In this document: piece after piece, positions 1 through 10,020 of the stretch
Position numbering within the stretch: position 1 is the first letter of the stretch
Layout: every line of letters starts with the position of its first letter
Made by a program: the position numbers and the translations under genes
NCBI RefSeq assembly: GCF_021389955.1
Contig: NZ_CP089980.1
Coordinates: 2,537,001-2,601,000, forward strand
Direction: 5' to 3'
Length of the DNA stretch: 64,000 nt
From: Fulvivirga maritima
Lineage (GTDB): Bacteria > Bacteroidota > Bacteroidia > Cytophagales > Cyclobacteriaceae
Notes under the pieces: generated by a model
Seen by the model: the letters and a program-made list of their open reading frames with translations, nothing else
Databases searched by the model: none
What the model was told of the DNA's origin: nothing

Positions 1-231
<231 letters not shown>

Positions 232-235
232 ACTC

Positions 236-265
236 AAAAGCCCCATGAGTTGGGGCTTTTTTTTT
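236..265 (+). terminator. Intrinsic terminator after enolase
   Basis: AAAGCCCC and GGGGCTTT form a GC-rich stem around the loop ATGAGTT, followed by a run of nine T. It lies five bases after the enolase stop codon. Confidence 0.9.
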
Positions 266-307
266 ATCCTTACTTTTTAATATCTTAATATACTAAAGAG
301 TTATACT

Positions 308-598
308 ATGAAACTTCCTAAGTTCACTAAAAGCTTTTATTTTTTATTTAGTTTATTCTTCTTGGTCTGGATGCTTTTTATTGATGCAAATGATCTTATT
401 ACTCAATTTCAATTAAAAAGCCAGAAAGACAATTTGGAAGATGAAAAGGCGTATTATCTGGAAAAAATAGAAGAAGTGAAAAAGGATAGACAAGAGCTGC
501 TGAGCAATGATGAGCTACTGGAGAAGTTCGCACGTGAAAAGTACTTCATGAAGAAGGAATCTGAAGATTTGTTTGTAATAGTAGAAGAAGAGGAATGA
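308..598 (+). CDS. FtsB/DivIC-like septum formation initiator
   Basis: A 96-residue bitopic membrane protein: short basic N-terminus, one TM helix (about residues 9-28), then a charged coiled coil (about 32-75) and an acidic tail. Size, topology and position directly after eno match the FtsB/DivIC family, which joins FtsL and FtsQ in the divisome. The eno-ftsB order is common in many bacteria. It overlaps the next gene by four bases (ATGA), so the two are probably co-transcribed. The assignment rests on architecture and synteny; sequence conservation in this family is low. Confidence 0.8.
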   Translation: MKLPKFTKSFYFLFSLFFLVWMLFIDANDLITQFQLKSQKDNLEDEKAYYLEKIEEVKKDRQELLSNDELLEKFAREKYFMKKESEDLFVIVEEEE

Positions 599-1116
599 AA
601 AGAATATTCACCTTTGTTGTTTTAAGTTTTTTAACTTTTGGTGCATTTGCCCAAAAACAAGTTGATTTTGAAACGGAACCTTCTTTTTGGGACCGTGTAT
701 ACTTTGGGGGTGGACTAGGTTTTTTTTCTAATAATACACAAACCAATTTATCTGTATCACCAGTACTTGGTTATATGATCACGCCTAATCTTTCTGCAGG
801 TGTAGGGCTTACCTATCAATATATAAAGTGGAAAAATCTCAATACTAATACTAACCTATATGGTGGAAATACTTTTGTGAGATATAATATCAATCAATTC
901 TTTCTCCAGGGTGAGTACAATCTCATTAATTATCCTAGTTATGATTCAGACTTTCAGGATAGGGAAAACACGAGTAGGGTACTATTTGGAGGAGGAATAT
1001 CTCAACCTGTAGGTCAGAGAGCGGCCATTAATTTTATGGCCTTATACGATTTTGCTTATGACGTAAATGGTATTTATAGCTCTCCTTGGGAATTTAGAGT
1101 CTTTGTTTCATTCTAA
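595..1116 (+). CDS. Small outer-membrane beta-barrel protein, function unknown
   Basis: 173 residues with a cleavable signal peptide (hydrophobic segment ending at AFAQ, about residue 19). The remainder alternates short aromatic/hydrophobic strands with Gly/Asn turns and ends in a terminal Phe (FVSF), as expected for an outer-membrane beta-barrel inserted by BamA. The start overlaps the stop of the FtsB-like gene, suggesting a two-gene operon. No specific function can be assigned. Its 3' end converges with the histidine kinase gene, only about 20 bases away. Confidence 0.7.
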   Translation: MKRIFTFVVLSFLTFGAFAQKQVDFETEPSFWDRVYFGGGLGFFSNNTQTNLSVSPVLGYMITPNLSAGVGLTYQYIKWKNLNTNTNLYGGNTFVRYNINQFFLQGEYNLINYPSYDSDFQDRENTSRVLFGGGISQPVGQRAAINFMALYDFAYDVNGIYSSPWEFRVFVSF

Positions 1117-1128
1117 ATTTCGCATAGC

Positions 1129-1146
1129 ATCTTTCTTAAGAAAGAT
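1129..1146. terminator. Perfect palindrome between convergent genes
   Basis: ATCTTTCTT followed by its reverse complement AAGAAAGAT, an 18-bp perfect palindrome overlapping the stop of the kinase gene. It may act as a weak bidirectional terminator, though no long T tract follows on either strand. Confidence 0.35.
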
Positions 1147-2371
1147 GATCCTCTCTTATTTTATTTATTACTCCTTCTAAAGAAGTTTTAGAGAAGTAAA
1201 TCTTTTTTCCTAGCAGTTCCCAATCCTGATTTTCCTCCCAAATTTCGATTTCTCTGATAGTTTCGCTGGCACTAATTTTAAGATTCAGTAGACTAGGTTT
1301 TATTTTATGGGCAACTGATTTAACAGTTTTCAAATCTTTATTTTCATAAGCTGATTCCAGCTTGGAAATTTCTTCAGGAACAGTATCTACGACTGTTTGT
1401 AGCATTTTTGAAATGAAGGCCATATCACCTCTAGCCATCTCTTCTAAAATGGTGATATCATATTGAGCTTCCTCCTTTTCATTATTTGTAGTCGCATTCA
1501 CTTTAGTCATCTTTTTGCGTTTGTTAATTACTTTTAAAATTTTATTAATGAGCTTTTGCTCTTCAAATGGTTTTGATATGTAATCATCCATGCCGGCATT
1601 TAAGCACTTTTTATCTTCCCCTTTTACTGCATTGGCTGTTTGAGCAATAATTGGGATGTTTTTATCAATGTTTTCTCTGATATAGATTGCAGCATCATAG
1701 CCATTCATTATTGGCATTTGTATGTCCATCAGTATAATATCAAAAGAAGCGCTCTTAGCTGTTTTGGTGGCCTCTAAGCCATTAGATGCCTCAGTAATAC
1801 ATGCTCCATGGTTAGAGAGAATAGTTGTGGCCAGAAGCCTGTTAAATTCATTATCTTCTACTAGCAGAATGTTTAATCCGGCAAGTGGCTTTTTCATTTC
1901 TGTAGTTTGTGATACTACGGATTCAGAGCACTTTTGGATACCAATTTTTAATGGTATAGAAAATGAAATGGAAGTTCCTTCACCTTTTTTACTTTCAATT
2001 TCTAAAGAACCCTGCATTAATTCAGTCAATCTGCTGGAAATAGCCAGTCCCAGACCGGTTCCTCCATATTTTCTGGTTATTCCGGGATCTTCCTGGCTGA
2101 AATTTTCAAATAATCTTTTTTTGTATTCAGCATCCATACCAATACCAGTGTCAGAGACTTTAAATCTCACGGTATACTGATCTGATTTAATTTTATGCAA
2201 ATTAACAGAAACAGAAACTTCTCCTTTATTTGTAAACTTGATAGCATTACCTACCAGATTAATAAGAATTTGATTAATCCTATAAGGGTCTCCAATGAAA
2301 TTTTCTGGTAAATCTAATGAGTGACAGATGTGATAAAGAAGTCCTTTTTCCTGAGCCTTATACATGAACAT
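1136..2371 (-). CDS. Hybrid sensor histidine kinase, C-terminal part (frameshifted gene)
   Basis: 411 residues from the first ATG in this frame, but the frame stays open upstream to about 2549 and continues the protein at 2538-3944. Domains in order: HATPase_c with N box (NQILINLVGNAIKF), G1 (DTGIGM) and G2 (GGTGLGLAIS); a receiver domain (LLVEDNEFNR, phospho-acceptor Asp in ILMDIQMP, conserved Lys in SKPF); and a C-terminal Hpt domain with phospho-His in AHKIKPS. This is a multistep His-Asp-His phosphorelay. It lies downstream of an NtrC-type regulator at the end of the exopolysaccharide locus and probably feeds that regulator. One extra base in a 7-A run separates it from the sensor half. 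Confidence 0.85.
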   Translation of the reverse strand: MFMYKAQEKGLLYHICHSLDLPENFIGDPYRINQILINLVGNAIKFTNKGEVSVSVNLHKIKSDQYTVRFKVSDTGIGMDAEYKKRLFENFSQEDPGITRKYGGTGLGLAISSRLTELMQGSLEIESKKGEGTSISFSIPLKIGIQKCSESVVSQTTEMKKPLAGLNILLVEDNEFNRLLATTILSNHGACITEASNGLEATKTAKSASFDIILMDIQMPIMNGYDAAIYIRENIDKNIPIIAQTANAVKGEDKKCLNAGMDDYISKPFEEQKLINKILKVINKRKKMTKVNATTNNEKEEAQYDITILEEMARGDMAFISKMLQTVVDTVPEEISKLESAYENKDLKTVKSVAHKIKPSLLNLKISASETIREIEIWEENQDWELLGKKIYFSKTSLEGVINKIREDHLS

Positions 2372-2537
2372 TTTTTCTAGTTGTTCTAAAGATTCTTTCA
2401 GGTTAAAGTTTACAGCTTCTATTTTTAATTTGCCAGCTTCTATTTTTGATAGATCAAGAATGTCATTAATTATTACCAGTAGATTCTCTCCAGAGGTGTT
2501 AATGGCTTTTAAATAATTCTGCTGCTCTTGGTCAAGG

Positions 2538-3944
2538 CTAGTCTTTTTTTAATAGGTTACTCATCCCTAAAATAGCATTCATTGGAGTTCTTATTTCATG
2601 ACTCATATTGGCCAAAAAGATTTCTTTAGCTTTCACTGATTCTTCAGCCACTATTTTAGCTTCTCTTAACTCACTTTCAAGCTTTTTTTGAGCGGTAATG
2701 TCCAAATGTATCCCTATTGATCCTGTTTGATGCCCCTCAGTGTTATATAGAGGAGCACCACTGATCAAAAGCCATTTCATTTTTCCTTTCTTATCTTTTA
2801 TCGGAATCTCATACATATTTGAGATCCCCTGCTTTCTGGATTTATTTACTTCTCGCATTACACCGATGTTCTCTTCCTTCAGTAAATAATCAGAAGCAAC
2901 ATTTCCTTTAAGCTCGGTCAGCCCATAGCCTGTTATGTCACAAAAGCATTGATTGGCATGTAATATTCTCTCCTCATTATCTACCTCAAGTAAACCAAGC
3001 TTCATGTTGTCTATTATGCTTCTATACTTCTCTTCACTAGCGCTTAAAAGTTTTCGAGATATTTCACGATGAGTAATGTCTCTATATTTCCATAGATGGC
3101 CTATATATTGATTTTCTAGAATTACAGGAATGAAATCCCTTTCTAGAATTCTACCATCAACCATTTCAAGGACTTCACCTATTACAGGCTTTTTGTTGGA
3201 AAGTAATGTATCAATATTTTTAGCAAAATCATCAGGTTGTTTAAAAAGGCCTTTTACCTGCTCTGCAGATTTAGAACAGTCGCTTCCTATCAATAAATCT
3301 GGTTCTACGGGTATATTGAAGAGATCACAAAACTTCTGATTAGTGATGATTATTTTCCGGTTCTCATCTTCAAGCAGAACGCCATTATTTAATCTGGCAA
3401 TAGTAGTTTTGAGCCTTAAATTGGATTTGTTAATATCAAGTTCAGTATTCTTAATGCCAGAAATATCGGAAAATATACCTGTTATAATTGTAGGGGTATT
3501 AGATGCATCTACTTCAGATACAATGCCTCTCAGCATTATCCACTTATAAGCTTCGGAAGGTGTGCTTAGCCGGATTGTGAGGTTTAATTTATCATTCTTT
3601 TTTAGATAGGTGTTCTGAATAGTTTTGAGGAAATTAGTTCTATCGTCAGCATGTATATATTCAGACCAAGTGAATAGATCTTCTATTTTATCCTCTTCAT
3701 GAAACTTGAAGGTAGAGTCGTGCTTGGAAAGTTGTATAGTATTGTTAGATAAATTTACTTCCCAAAAATTATCTTCTAGCTCTCTAATAGTTTTAAGCCT
3801 ACGTAAACTGGCTTCTAGTTGACACGTATTGTCCTTAGCCGCTACTGAGGCCACTTTTTCTTTATGCTTCTTTATAGTGAATAACTTTGCCTTCATATAC
3901 CCAACTTCACTATTTCCCAATCCTTTATTCACCCTGCTTTCCAC
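2538..3944 (-). CDS. PAS-domain sensor half of hybrid histidine kinase (frameshifted gene)
   Basis: 468 residues starting at GTG, which overlaps the stop of the preceding regulator (TAGTG); an AGGAAGGAG purine tract precedes it. A basic N-terminal segment is followed by three PAS-type sensory modules (about 55-165, 180-295, 305-425). The HisKA dimerization helix with the phospho-acceptor His ([19 protein letters not shown]) comes next. The frame then stops after LLKKD. Reducing the A7 run at 2544-2550 to A6 restores the frame to [18 protein letters not shown] and on into the ATPase half. No TM helix or signal peptide is visible, so the sensor is probably cytoplasmic. Confidence 0.85.
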   Translation of the reverse strand: MESRVNKGLGNSEVGYMKAKLFTIKKHKEKVASVAAKDNTCQLEASLRRLKTIRELEDNFWEVNLSNNTIQLSKHDSTFKFHEEDKIEDLFTWSEYIHADDRTNFLKTIQNTYLKKNDKLNLTIRLSTPSEAYKWIMLRGIVSEVDASNTPTIITGIFSDISGIKNTELDINKSNLRLKTTIARLNNGVLLEDENRKIIITNQKFCDLFNIPVEPDLLIGSDCSKSAEQVKGLFKQPDDFAKNIDTLLSNKKPVIGEVLEMVDGRILERDFIPVILENQYIGHLWKYRDITHREISRKLLSASEEKYRSIIDNMKLGLLEVDNEERILHANQCFCDITGYGLTELKGNVASDYLLKEENIGVMREVNKSRKQGISNMYEIPIKDKKGKMKWLLISGAPLYNTEGHQTGSIGIHLDITAQKKLESELREAKIVAEESVKAKEIFLANMSHEIRTPMNAILGMSNLLKKD

Positions 3945-5290
3945 TACAATTCTCCTTCCTTAATCATTTTATATATGGTTGATTTACCTATGTCTAATTT
4001 TTTGGCCACTTTCAAAACATTGTTGTCATACTTTTCTAAAAAGTGACGTATGATATCTTTATTATATTCCTTCATGGTTTTCTCTTCCGTAACGAAGCTA
4101 TCTTTTTTATCTGTAGGAATAAAAGAGATATCCTTTTCTGTAATGGTGTTGTCATCGCACATTACAGCTGCCAGTTCTATTATTGATTTTAGCTCACGTA
4201 TATTGCCAGGAAAACCATAGCCCATGAGCTTTTTCTTTGCATGTTTATCTATAGTGATTGTATCTAACTTATTCTCTTTGCTAAACTGTTTTAGGAAATA
4301 TTCTGCCAGCACAAAAATGTCGTTACCACGCTCTCTAAGCGGTGGGGAGGTAATAGGTAGCCCAACTATTCTATAATAAAGATCTTCTCTGAAATTGCCT
4401 TCATTTACTTCTGCAGCTAAATTTTTATGCGTAGCTATTATTACTCTTATGTCTAGCTGTATGCTTTTGTTACTACCAAGTCTGGTAATTTCTCTTTCTT
4501 GCAGAACCCGGAGCAGTTTGCTTTGAAGTTCTAAAGGCATCTCACCGATTTCATCCAGGAAGATGGTTCCCTTATTGGCTTCTTCAAATTTACCAGGCTT
4601 GCTGCCAACGGCACCGGTAAAGGCCCCTTTTTCATATCCAAAAAGCTCGCTTTCCAATAGGTTAGCAGGGATTGCAGCCATGTTTACGGGTACAAAGGCC
4701 TTGTTTTTTCTGGGTGAGTTATAGTGAATGGCTTGAGCTACTAACTCCTTTCCTGTACCGGTTTCGCCCGTGATTGAAACATTAATGTTTGTTTTGGCGG
4801 CTTTATTCATTACCTCAAATAGTTTAGTTACCTGAGGGCTATTGCCTTTGATCAACTTATCAAAGTCATACTTTTCATCTAACTGCTGTTTGAGACTTTT
4901 AACCTCTTCTCTTAAATCTTGTGTTTCCTTGATTTTTCCTACTGCATTCCAAACTAGTTCTTTAGTGTCATCATTCTTAATGAAATAGTCAGAAACCCCC
5001 ATTTTGAGCAACTTTAAAGCGATGCCTACCTGCTCTTGGCCACTTACCACAATAACAGGCGTATTAGGGAGCTTGCTCTTTATCTTAGAAAAGAGCTCAT
5101 CTCCATCGATATCTGGCAGAGAGTAGTCCAGAGTAATAAGATCTGGATTTTTTGATAATGAGGCCAACACTTCTTTTGCGGTTTTAAATAATTCTACTTC
5201 ATGATCAGGGTTTTGAGATAGATGATACTTTAGCATTTCGCCAAACCAAGGGTCATCTTCAACAATAAATATTCTGTATGTTTGGGGCAT
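3944..5290 (-). CDS. NtrC-family sigma54-dependent response regulator
   Basis: 448 residues: N-terminal receiver (acidic pocket EDD, phospho-acceptor Asp in LITLDYSLP), a sigma54-interacting AAA+ domain with Walker A GETGTGKE and the sigma54-contact loop GAFTGA, and a C-terminal Fis-type helix-turn-helix ([21 protein letters not shown]). The family binds enhancer-like sites and remodels RNA polymerase-sigma54. It is followed by the hybrid kinase with one base of overlap, so the two form a likely cognate pair. The sigma54-like promoters upstream of 7577 and 20338 are plausible targets in the same locus. Confidence 0.95.
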   Translation of the reverse strand: MPQTYRIFIVEDDPWFGEMLKYHLSQNPDHEVELFKTAKEVLASLSKNPDLITLDYSLPDIDGDELFSKIKSKLPNTPVIVVSGQEQVGIALKLLKMGVSDYFIKNDDTKELVWNAVGKIKETQDLREEVKSLKQQLDEKYDFDKLIKGNSPQVTKLFEVMNKAAKTNINVSITGETGTGKELVAQAIHYNSPRKNKAFVPVNMAAIPANLLESELFGYEKGAFTGAVGSKPGKFEEANKGTIFLDEIGEMPLELQSKLLRVLQEREITRLGSNKSIQLDIRVIIATHKNLAAEVNEGNFREDLYYRIVGLPITSPPLRERGNDIFVLAEYFLKQFSKENKLDTITIDKHAKKKLMGYGFPGNIRELKSIIELAAVMCDDNTITEKDISFIPTDKKDSFVTEEKTMKEYNKDIIRHFLEKYDNNVLKVAKKLDIGKSTIYKMIKEGEL

Positions 5291-6354
5291 TAGCCGTCCT
5301 CCTCACTATAAGCCAGATATTTGCTATCTGTTTTGGTTAATAATCTTTTATATCTATACCAAAAGATACATAAGATGTATTCAATTATCAATAATGAGGC
5401 TAAAATAGATAAAGACTGTCGTGTACATAATAAAGCTGTAATTACAAAAGTGGTATGAATCAAATAGATTTTGTAAGATGCTTTCATGTGATTAGCACTG
5501 TTATTTAAAATGAGGTGATGGATGTGATTTTTGTCAGCGGAAAAAGGAGATCTTCCTTGAACAATTCTTTCCATAAACAACCTCAGAGTATCAAAAACAG
5601 GTAGAGCTAATAGACCGATTACTAAATTTATATTTACTTCAATAGGGTAAATATTATGAATGTCAGTAGTGATGATATGAATGCCTAACACGGCGAAAAT
5701 AAATCCCAGAACTAATGATCCGGAATCTCCCATAAAAATCTTTGCGGGATGGAAGTTGTAAATCAAAAAGCTAAATAGTAGCCCGCTAACGAGAGCACAG
5801 AATAAAGCTAAGTCAGTTTGACCAATCATATAAAATACTACAGAAAGTACAGTGGTGTTAATGAAGGATAAACCTCCGGCCAGCCCATCAATCCCGTCAA
5901 TAAGGTTAAAGGCATTGGTTACACCTGCTATTATAATGATGGTAAAAGGAATTTGCAGCCATGGAGCTACCTCATAGATTCCTAAAATGCCGTGTAATGA
6001 TTCTACCTTAATGCCAGCAAAAGCAATGGCACCAGCGCATAGTAATTGTACCGCTAATCTTACTATTGATGAAATGTCAAATTTATCATCAAGCAACCCA
6101 ATCATAAAAAGCATGGATATGGTGATGATGAAAACATTCCATTGTTCTAAATATGTTTGAGAGGGAAGTATTGCATAAAAGGCAGAGATTCCCAGAAAAA
6201 CGGCAACGCCGCCCAGAGCTGGTATTGGGGCTTTGTGCACTTTTCTGTGGTTGGGCTTATCTACAAACTTATAGCGTATACCCCAATATCTGATTAGTGG
6301 TAATAATATGATTCCAACTATAAACCCTATTGATGCATATATTAATGTATTCAT
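5290..6354 (-). CDS. Undecaprenyl-phosphate sugar-1-phosphate transferase, WecA/TagO type
   Basis: 354 residues of the MraY/WecA family, an integral membrane enzyme that transfers a sugar-1-phosphate, usually GlcNAc-1-P, to undecaprenyl phosphate and so starts a repeat unit. Visible signatures: the DDKFD aspartate motif, NAFNLIDGIDGLAGG, FMGDSGSL and a C-terminal HIHH histidine motif. About ten hydrophobic segments are present. It shares one base with the downstream regulator and follows a glycosyltransferase by 11 bases. In this locus it is the likely initiating transferase of the exopolysaccharide. The exact sugar is not determinable from sequence. Confidence 0.9.
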   Translation of the reverse strand: MNTLIYASIGFIVGIILLPLIRYWGIRYKFVDKPNHRKVHKAPIPALGGVAVFLGISAFYAILPSQTYLEQWNVFIITISMLFMIGLLDDKFDISSIVRLAVQLLCAGAIAFAGIKVESLHGILGIYEVAPWLQIPFTIIIIAGVTNAFNLIDGIDGLAGGLSFINTTVLSVVFYMIGQTDLALFCALVSGLLFSFLIYNFHPAKIFMGDSGSLVLGFIFAVLGIHIITTDIHNIYPIEVNINLVIGLLALPVFDTLRLFMERIVQGRSPFSADKNHIHHLILNNSANHMKASYKIYLIHTTFVITALLCTRQSLSILASLLIIEYILCIFWYRYKRLLTKTDSKYLAYSEEDG

Positions 6355-6365
6355 AATTTCAGGTT

Positions 6366-7577
6366 TTATTGTTTGTGTATTGATTCAAGTGAAGAATAGT
6401 GAGCCATTTCATACTGGAGCAGATCGTCAGTCTGAACGGCAGAAGATAACTGTGGAGAGACTTTTCCTTTCGTTTTTTTGAAGGCTAAAGTGTCAACCAG
6501 GTATCCATACTTATTAGCTATAACCTCCCATGTATATCGTCTTTTCGCAATATTCTTCATGGTAGTGCTTAGTTGCTTTAGCTCCTCGTTACTGGTTGAA
6601 GCCAATAGTTCTTGCAGCTCATAAGTGTTTTGGAAATATTTGGCTTTATTTTCCGTAGTAGCCCTATTGTAGCAAACATCAAAACAGAAGATGGCTCTTT
6701 CCAGGTACATGGCTTCTACAAGTGATGGGTTGGTGCCGCCGGCACTATGGCCGTGGATGTAAACCTTGCAGTTTCCTCTTAGTACATCCAGACTTTCTTG
6801 CTCATAAATAGGATCCAGAAGGTGTAGATGTTCATATTTTTGGTAACGCTCTCTACAAGAGGTTCCATATTCACTGTTTTTCCAATTACCTACTAGCACC
6901 AGAGCTAAATTGCTTTGCTTAGCAAAACTTTCAAGTACCATCTGTATATTGTTCTCAGGTTCTATTCTACAAACCTTAAAGGCATAAGGAGAAGCTAAAA
7001 AGGGATATTGTCTGATGTGCTCCTCTTTGATTTCTCTTTTAAGTGTGTGGTCTCCGCCATATTCAATTACATTGCTCAGGGTTTTATATTCTGTAGCAGT
7101 ATAGTCTTGAATAGCCTCATTGTCTGATATGTCTACGTGAGAATATTTTACTGCAAGCCGCTCGCAAAACCTCAAATATTTTTTAACGTACTTACCCCAT
7201 TTATCTCGCTTCCACTCTACTCCATCAATGGAAATAATTATTTTCTTATTAGTAAACCACTTTACAAAGGGCAAAACAATAGCTCCTGGCACACCCAATA
7301 CCAATAATACGTCAGCATAAAATATCGCATGTAATATTGATATGATGTCATAAATAATGCTTTGTGCTCCATTGGCATCAAAAGGTAAGTAAACTAATCT
7401 CGCTCCGTTATATTCCTTTAATCGTTCTGCTTTAGTATACTTTTTTGCACTGCAGTATACTGTAAGATTGTATTTTTTGTTTAGGAATTGAGTAAGGTAA
7501 CTGACCAGTGTTTCAAAGCCGCCGTAATTGGCTGGTAAACCGACGGTTCCTATAATGGCTAATTTTTTCGTTTTCAT
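6366..7577 (-). CDS. DUF1972-type glycosyltransferase (rhamnosyltransferase-like)
   Basis: 403 residues with GT-B fold. The N-terminus IGTVGLPANYGGFETLVSYL is the DUF1972 signature, found in enzymes related to capsule rhamnosyltransferases such as Cps2T/WchF. The C-terminal donor half has GHSAGGTNPSLVEAMYL, matching the GT4 E-x7-E region. This is the first gene of a distal sub-operon (7577 to 1136), separated from the upstream gene by about 130 bases holding a hairpin terminator and a sigma54-like promoter. Acceptor and donor specificity are inferred only by family. Confidence 0.85.
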   Translation of the reverse strand: MKTKKLAIIGTVGLPANYGGFETLVSYLTQFLNKKYNLTVYCSAKKYTKAERLKEYNGARLVYLPFDANGAQSIIYDIISILHAIFYADVLLVLGVPGAIVLPFVKWFTNKKIIISIDGVEWKRDKWGKYVKKYLRFCERLAVKYSHVDISDNEAIQDYTATEYKTLSNVIEYGGDHTLKREIKEEHIRQYPFLASPYAFKVCRIEPENNIQMVLESFAKQSNLALVLVGNWKNSEYGTSCRERYQKYEHLHLLDPIYEQESLDVLRGNCKVYIHGHSAGGTNPSLVEAMYLERAIFCFDVCYNRATTENKAKYFQNTYELQELLASTSNEELKQLSTTMKNIAKRRYTWEVIANKYGYLVDTLAFKKTKGKVSPQLSSAVQTDDLLQYEMAHYSSLESIHKQ

Positions 7578-7604
7578 GGTAGTTAGTTTTATTACTACTA
7601 TCTA

Positions 7605-7621
7605 TGCTCAATTTGTGCCAA
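7605..7621 (-). promoter_or_regulatory. Sigma54-type -24/-12 promoter
   Basis: On the minus strand the sequence is TTGGCAC-AAATTGA-GCA. The -24 box TTGGCAC is perfect and the -12 GC is at the correct spacing, although the two bases before it differ from TTGC. The predicted start is near 7594, giving a leader of about 17 bases before the ATG at 7577. The locus encodes an NtrC-type activator four genes in, which strengthens the call. Confidence 0.6.
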
Positions 7622-7630
7622 CAACCAAAA

Positions 7631-7660
7631 GGGCTTTAATAGCCCAAATAATGGGTTTTT
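7631..7660 (-). terminator. Overlapping hairpins (terminator/attenuator) between glycosyltransferase genes
   Basis: Two short stems share the same bases: GGGCT/AGCCC (7631-7645) and CCCA/TGGG (7643-7655). On the minus strand the first is followed by TTTT. They lie between the stop of the gene at 7709 and the sigma54-like promoter, so they probably separate two transcription units. The mutually exclusive pairing resembles an attenuator. Confidence 0.45.
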
Positions 7661-7708
7661 GTATAGCTTTAATTCCATTGTATGGAATAGCCTCTAGCAG
7701 CTAGACTT

Positions 7709-8788
7709 CTAAATGAATACTTCTTTTACTGCTTTTTGGAATTGATTGGGGTGGAAATTAAGCGCGGTCTCAAAGGCTTTCTTAGAAAAGGATTGGTAAA
7801 GCCCCCCTTCACTTTTAAGTTGGTGAAGTGTGGCCTTTAATGTTTCGATGTTTTTTCCATCAATATGATATCCGTTCTTATGATTTGTAATAAGTTCACT
7901 AGCTCCACCTTTAGTAGGTACTATGCACGGCTTGCCGTAATACATGCCTTCAAGTACGGTCATTCCAAAAGTTTCTAACCACTCATCTGTACGAGAAAGA
8001 TTAACTACCACATCAGCTTTTTGATAGAAGGGATGTACATCTTTTTGCGCTGGATAGGTCTGTATATTTTTACTTAATTTCTTACCGTTGAAGTACTCTT
8101 CTATTTGCGAAGGAGTAGCATTAAGAACCAGATCAAAATGCATGTCAGGTAATTCTGAGGCAAGCTTAGTGAACTCAGGAATACCTTTGAAATCTTTTAA
8201 AGAGCATATCATTAGAATATTAAATGAAGACGAAGCTTCAGGAACCTGTGTGTAGCTGGTTGCTTTTTGAATAAAATTATGAGGGAGGCTGTTATGTATG
8301 ACACGTTGATCAGCCACTTTTAAATTCAATATATCTTTAAGGAAATATGACACATGAATGCACGTAGAAGAGCATTTGTTAACTATTGTCATTAACCATT
8401 TTTTGAGTGCTTCTGGCTTTATAGATACCTCATGCATATGGTATATAACCTTTGCTTTTTTTATCTTACCTGCTATAGCCGCTCCAAACGGAAGTATGGA
8501 ATTGATATAGATGACATCCTTTTTCTTGGCTTTGAATAATAAAACCAACAATAGAAATAGGTTTACTTTAATAAAGTTGAATAACGTTAATAGCTTTATT
8601 TTACTCCATTCGTAATTAATATACTTATAGTCTATATCTGCAATCCCCGAAAGGAATCCATCTTCAGATGCAGAGGTGAAAAGTATGATTTGGTGCCCCT
8701 CTTTTTGTAGTGCTTCTAATGACTGTCTAAATACAAATGGGCTACCGCTTCTATCATTAAGCAAATGAATGGCTAATATTCTGCTCAT
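7709..8788 (-). CDS. Glycosyltransferase family 4
   Basis: 359 residues, GT-B fold. The N-terminal half binds acceptor; the C-terminal half carries the GT4 donor motif around ETFGMTVLEGMYYGKP, followed by IVPTKGGASELI. Its start lies 32 bases inside the preceding glycosyltransferase gene, indicating tight translational coupling. It probably adds one sugar to the lipid-linked repeat unit on the cytoplasmic side of the inner membrane. Substrate not determinable. Confidence 0.88.
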   Translation of the reverse strand: MSRILAIHLLNDRSGSPFVFRQSLEALQKEGHQIILFTSASEDGFLSGIADIDYKYINYEWSKIKLLTLFNFIKVNLFLLLVLLFKAKKKDVIYINSILPFGAAIAGKIKKAKVIYHMHEVSIKPEALKKWLMTIVNKCSSTCIHVSYFLKDILNLKVADQRVIHNSLPHNFIQKATSYTQVPEASSSFNILMICSLKDFKGIPEFTKLASELPDMHFDLVLNATPSQIEEYFNGKKLSKNIQTYPAQKDVHPFYQKADVVVNLSRTDEWLETFGMTVLEGMYYGKPCIVPTKGGASELITNHKNGYHIDGKNIETLKATLHQLKSEGGLYQSFSKKAFETALNFHPNQFQKAVKEVFI

Positions 8789-10019
8789 AGGTAAATAGGT
8801 CTTGGTATATGGTTTTATATTGATTTCCTCTTACATTCCAATGAAGCCAGTTGTTGAAATGTTCCTTAGCCATTTTACTCTCGGCCTCTATTAGCGGTGA
8901 AGAATAAAATAGTTTTAATAATTTGGTCTTGAAAGATTCTACTTCAAGCTCATATCCATTCATAGGCACTTTTAATGCTGACCGTAACGGAACCAGCTCT
9001 CCAGGACCATAGTTGTCATAACAAAGTACTGGTACTCCAAAGGAAAGAGCCTCGGCCACTACCATTCCCGCCCCTTCATGTGAAGGAAATAGGAATACAG
9101 ATGCCTTCTGGTATAGTTTCATTAAGGAGTCTCTGTTTATCCATGAAATAAACGTACAGTGATCTTTAAGGTCGAGAGTGTCACATAATTTCATTAAAGC
9201 ATCTTTTTCCGGGCCACTGCCTATCAATAATAGATTTACTTTCTTCTGACTTTCTTCTGGTAAACTGTTTTTGAAAGCAGAAAAGGCTTTTATAGCCACA
9301 TCAAACCCTTTTAGAGGAACCATTCTGGCGGCCATCATTACGGTGAACTGCTCATTTGATTCGGATGATGAAGCCATTGGTTTTTCTACGGCTACAGAAG
9401 GAATAATTTCATATTTACATGCGGGCAGTTTAAGCTTTTTGGCTACTGAAGAATTCATGCATAATATCTTTTCTGCTTTTCTTTTGGTGATCCATAAAAA
9501 TGGGTCAAAATGCCAGAAGATGTTCTTTATTACCCATAGCATTCTATCTTTTAAATAGGCAGATTTACCATATTTCATCAGATGCTCTTTTGGTATTTTA
9601 GGATGATGTCCTATCGGTCCCCAAACAAATGGTTTTGATAGTAGCCACAAAAAGGAAGGTGACCAGTCATTATGGAAGTTGAAATTATGAGCCACATCAA
9701 ACTTTGCTCTTTTAAACCAAAGAAAGAACGGCATACCCAGCTGCCACATGTAAAAATAGATCATAGACAATAACGGGCCTTTTTTCCACCACCTGGTCCA
9801 TTGGGGCCAGTCATAGTACAAAAAGGTAATAGAATTGAGATCTTTGATAAGACATTCATTTTCTTTAATATATTTTTCAATATCAGGTCTATTGTTTTTC
9901 CTGGTAACAGCTATTACATGATTATGGCGTGCTACCTGCAGTATTCCATTCCAGCCCATACCATCTTCTGAGCCTTTGTAAGGGTTCACTGCATATGCGG
10001 TAATAAGTATGGTTTTCAT
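8757..10019 (-). CDS. Glycosyltransferase family 4
   Basis: 420 residues. The N-terminus has the Gly-rich acceptor-side motif YKGSEDGMGWNG, and the C-terminal half has the donor motif FPSHEGAGMVVAEALSFGVP. Expected role is stepwise assembly of the exopolysaccharide repeat unit on undecaprenyl pyrophosphate. It overlaps the downstream glycosyltransferase by 32 bases and starts one base after the stop of the acetyltransferase gene. Sugar specificity is unknown. Confidence 0.88.
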   Translation of the reverse strand: MKTILITAYAVNPYKGSEDGMGWNGILQVARHNHVIAVTRKNNRPDIEKYIKENECLIKDLNSITFLYYDWPQWTRWWKKGPLLSMIYFYMWQLGMPFFLWFKRAKFDVAHNFNFHNDWSPSFLWLLSKPFVWGPIGHHPKIPKEHLMKYGKSAYLKDRMLWVIKNIFWHFDPFLWITKRKAEKILCMNSSVAKKLKLPACKYEIIPSVAVEKPMASSSESNEQFTVMMAARMVPLKGFDVAIKAFSAFKNSLPEESQKKVNLLLIGSGPEKDALMKLCDTLDLKDHCTFISWINRDSLMKLYQKASVFLFPSHEGAGMVVAEALSFGVPVLCYDNYGPGELVPLRSALKVPMNGYELEVESFKTKLLKLFYSSPLIEAESKMAKEHFNNWLHWNVRGNQYKTIYQDLFTYEQNISHSFA

Positions 10020-10020
10020 A

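Noticed and set aside
2538-2550. Programmed -1 frameshifting at a slippery A-AAA-AAA site in the hybrid kinase.
   Set aside because: The downstream frame needs +1, not -1; a -1 shift reaches a stop within about a dozen codons.
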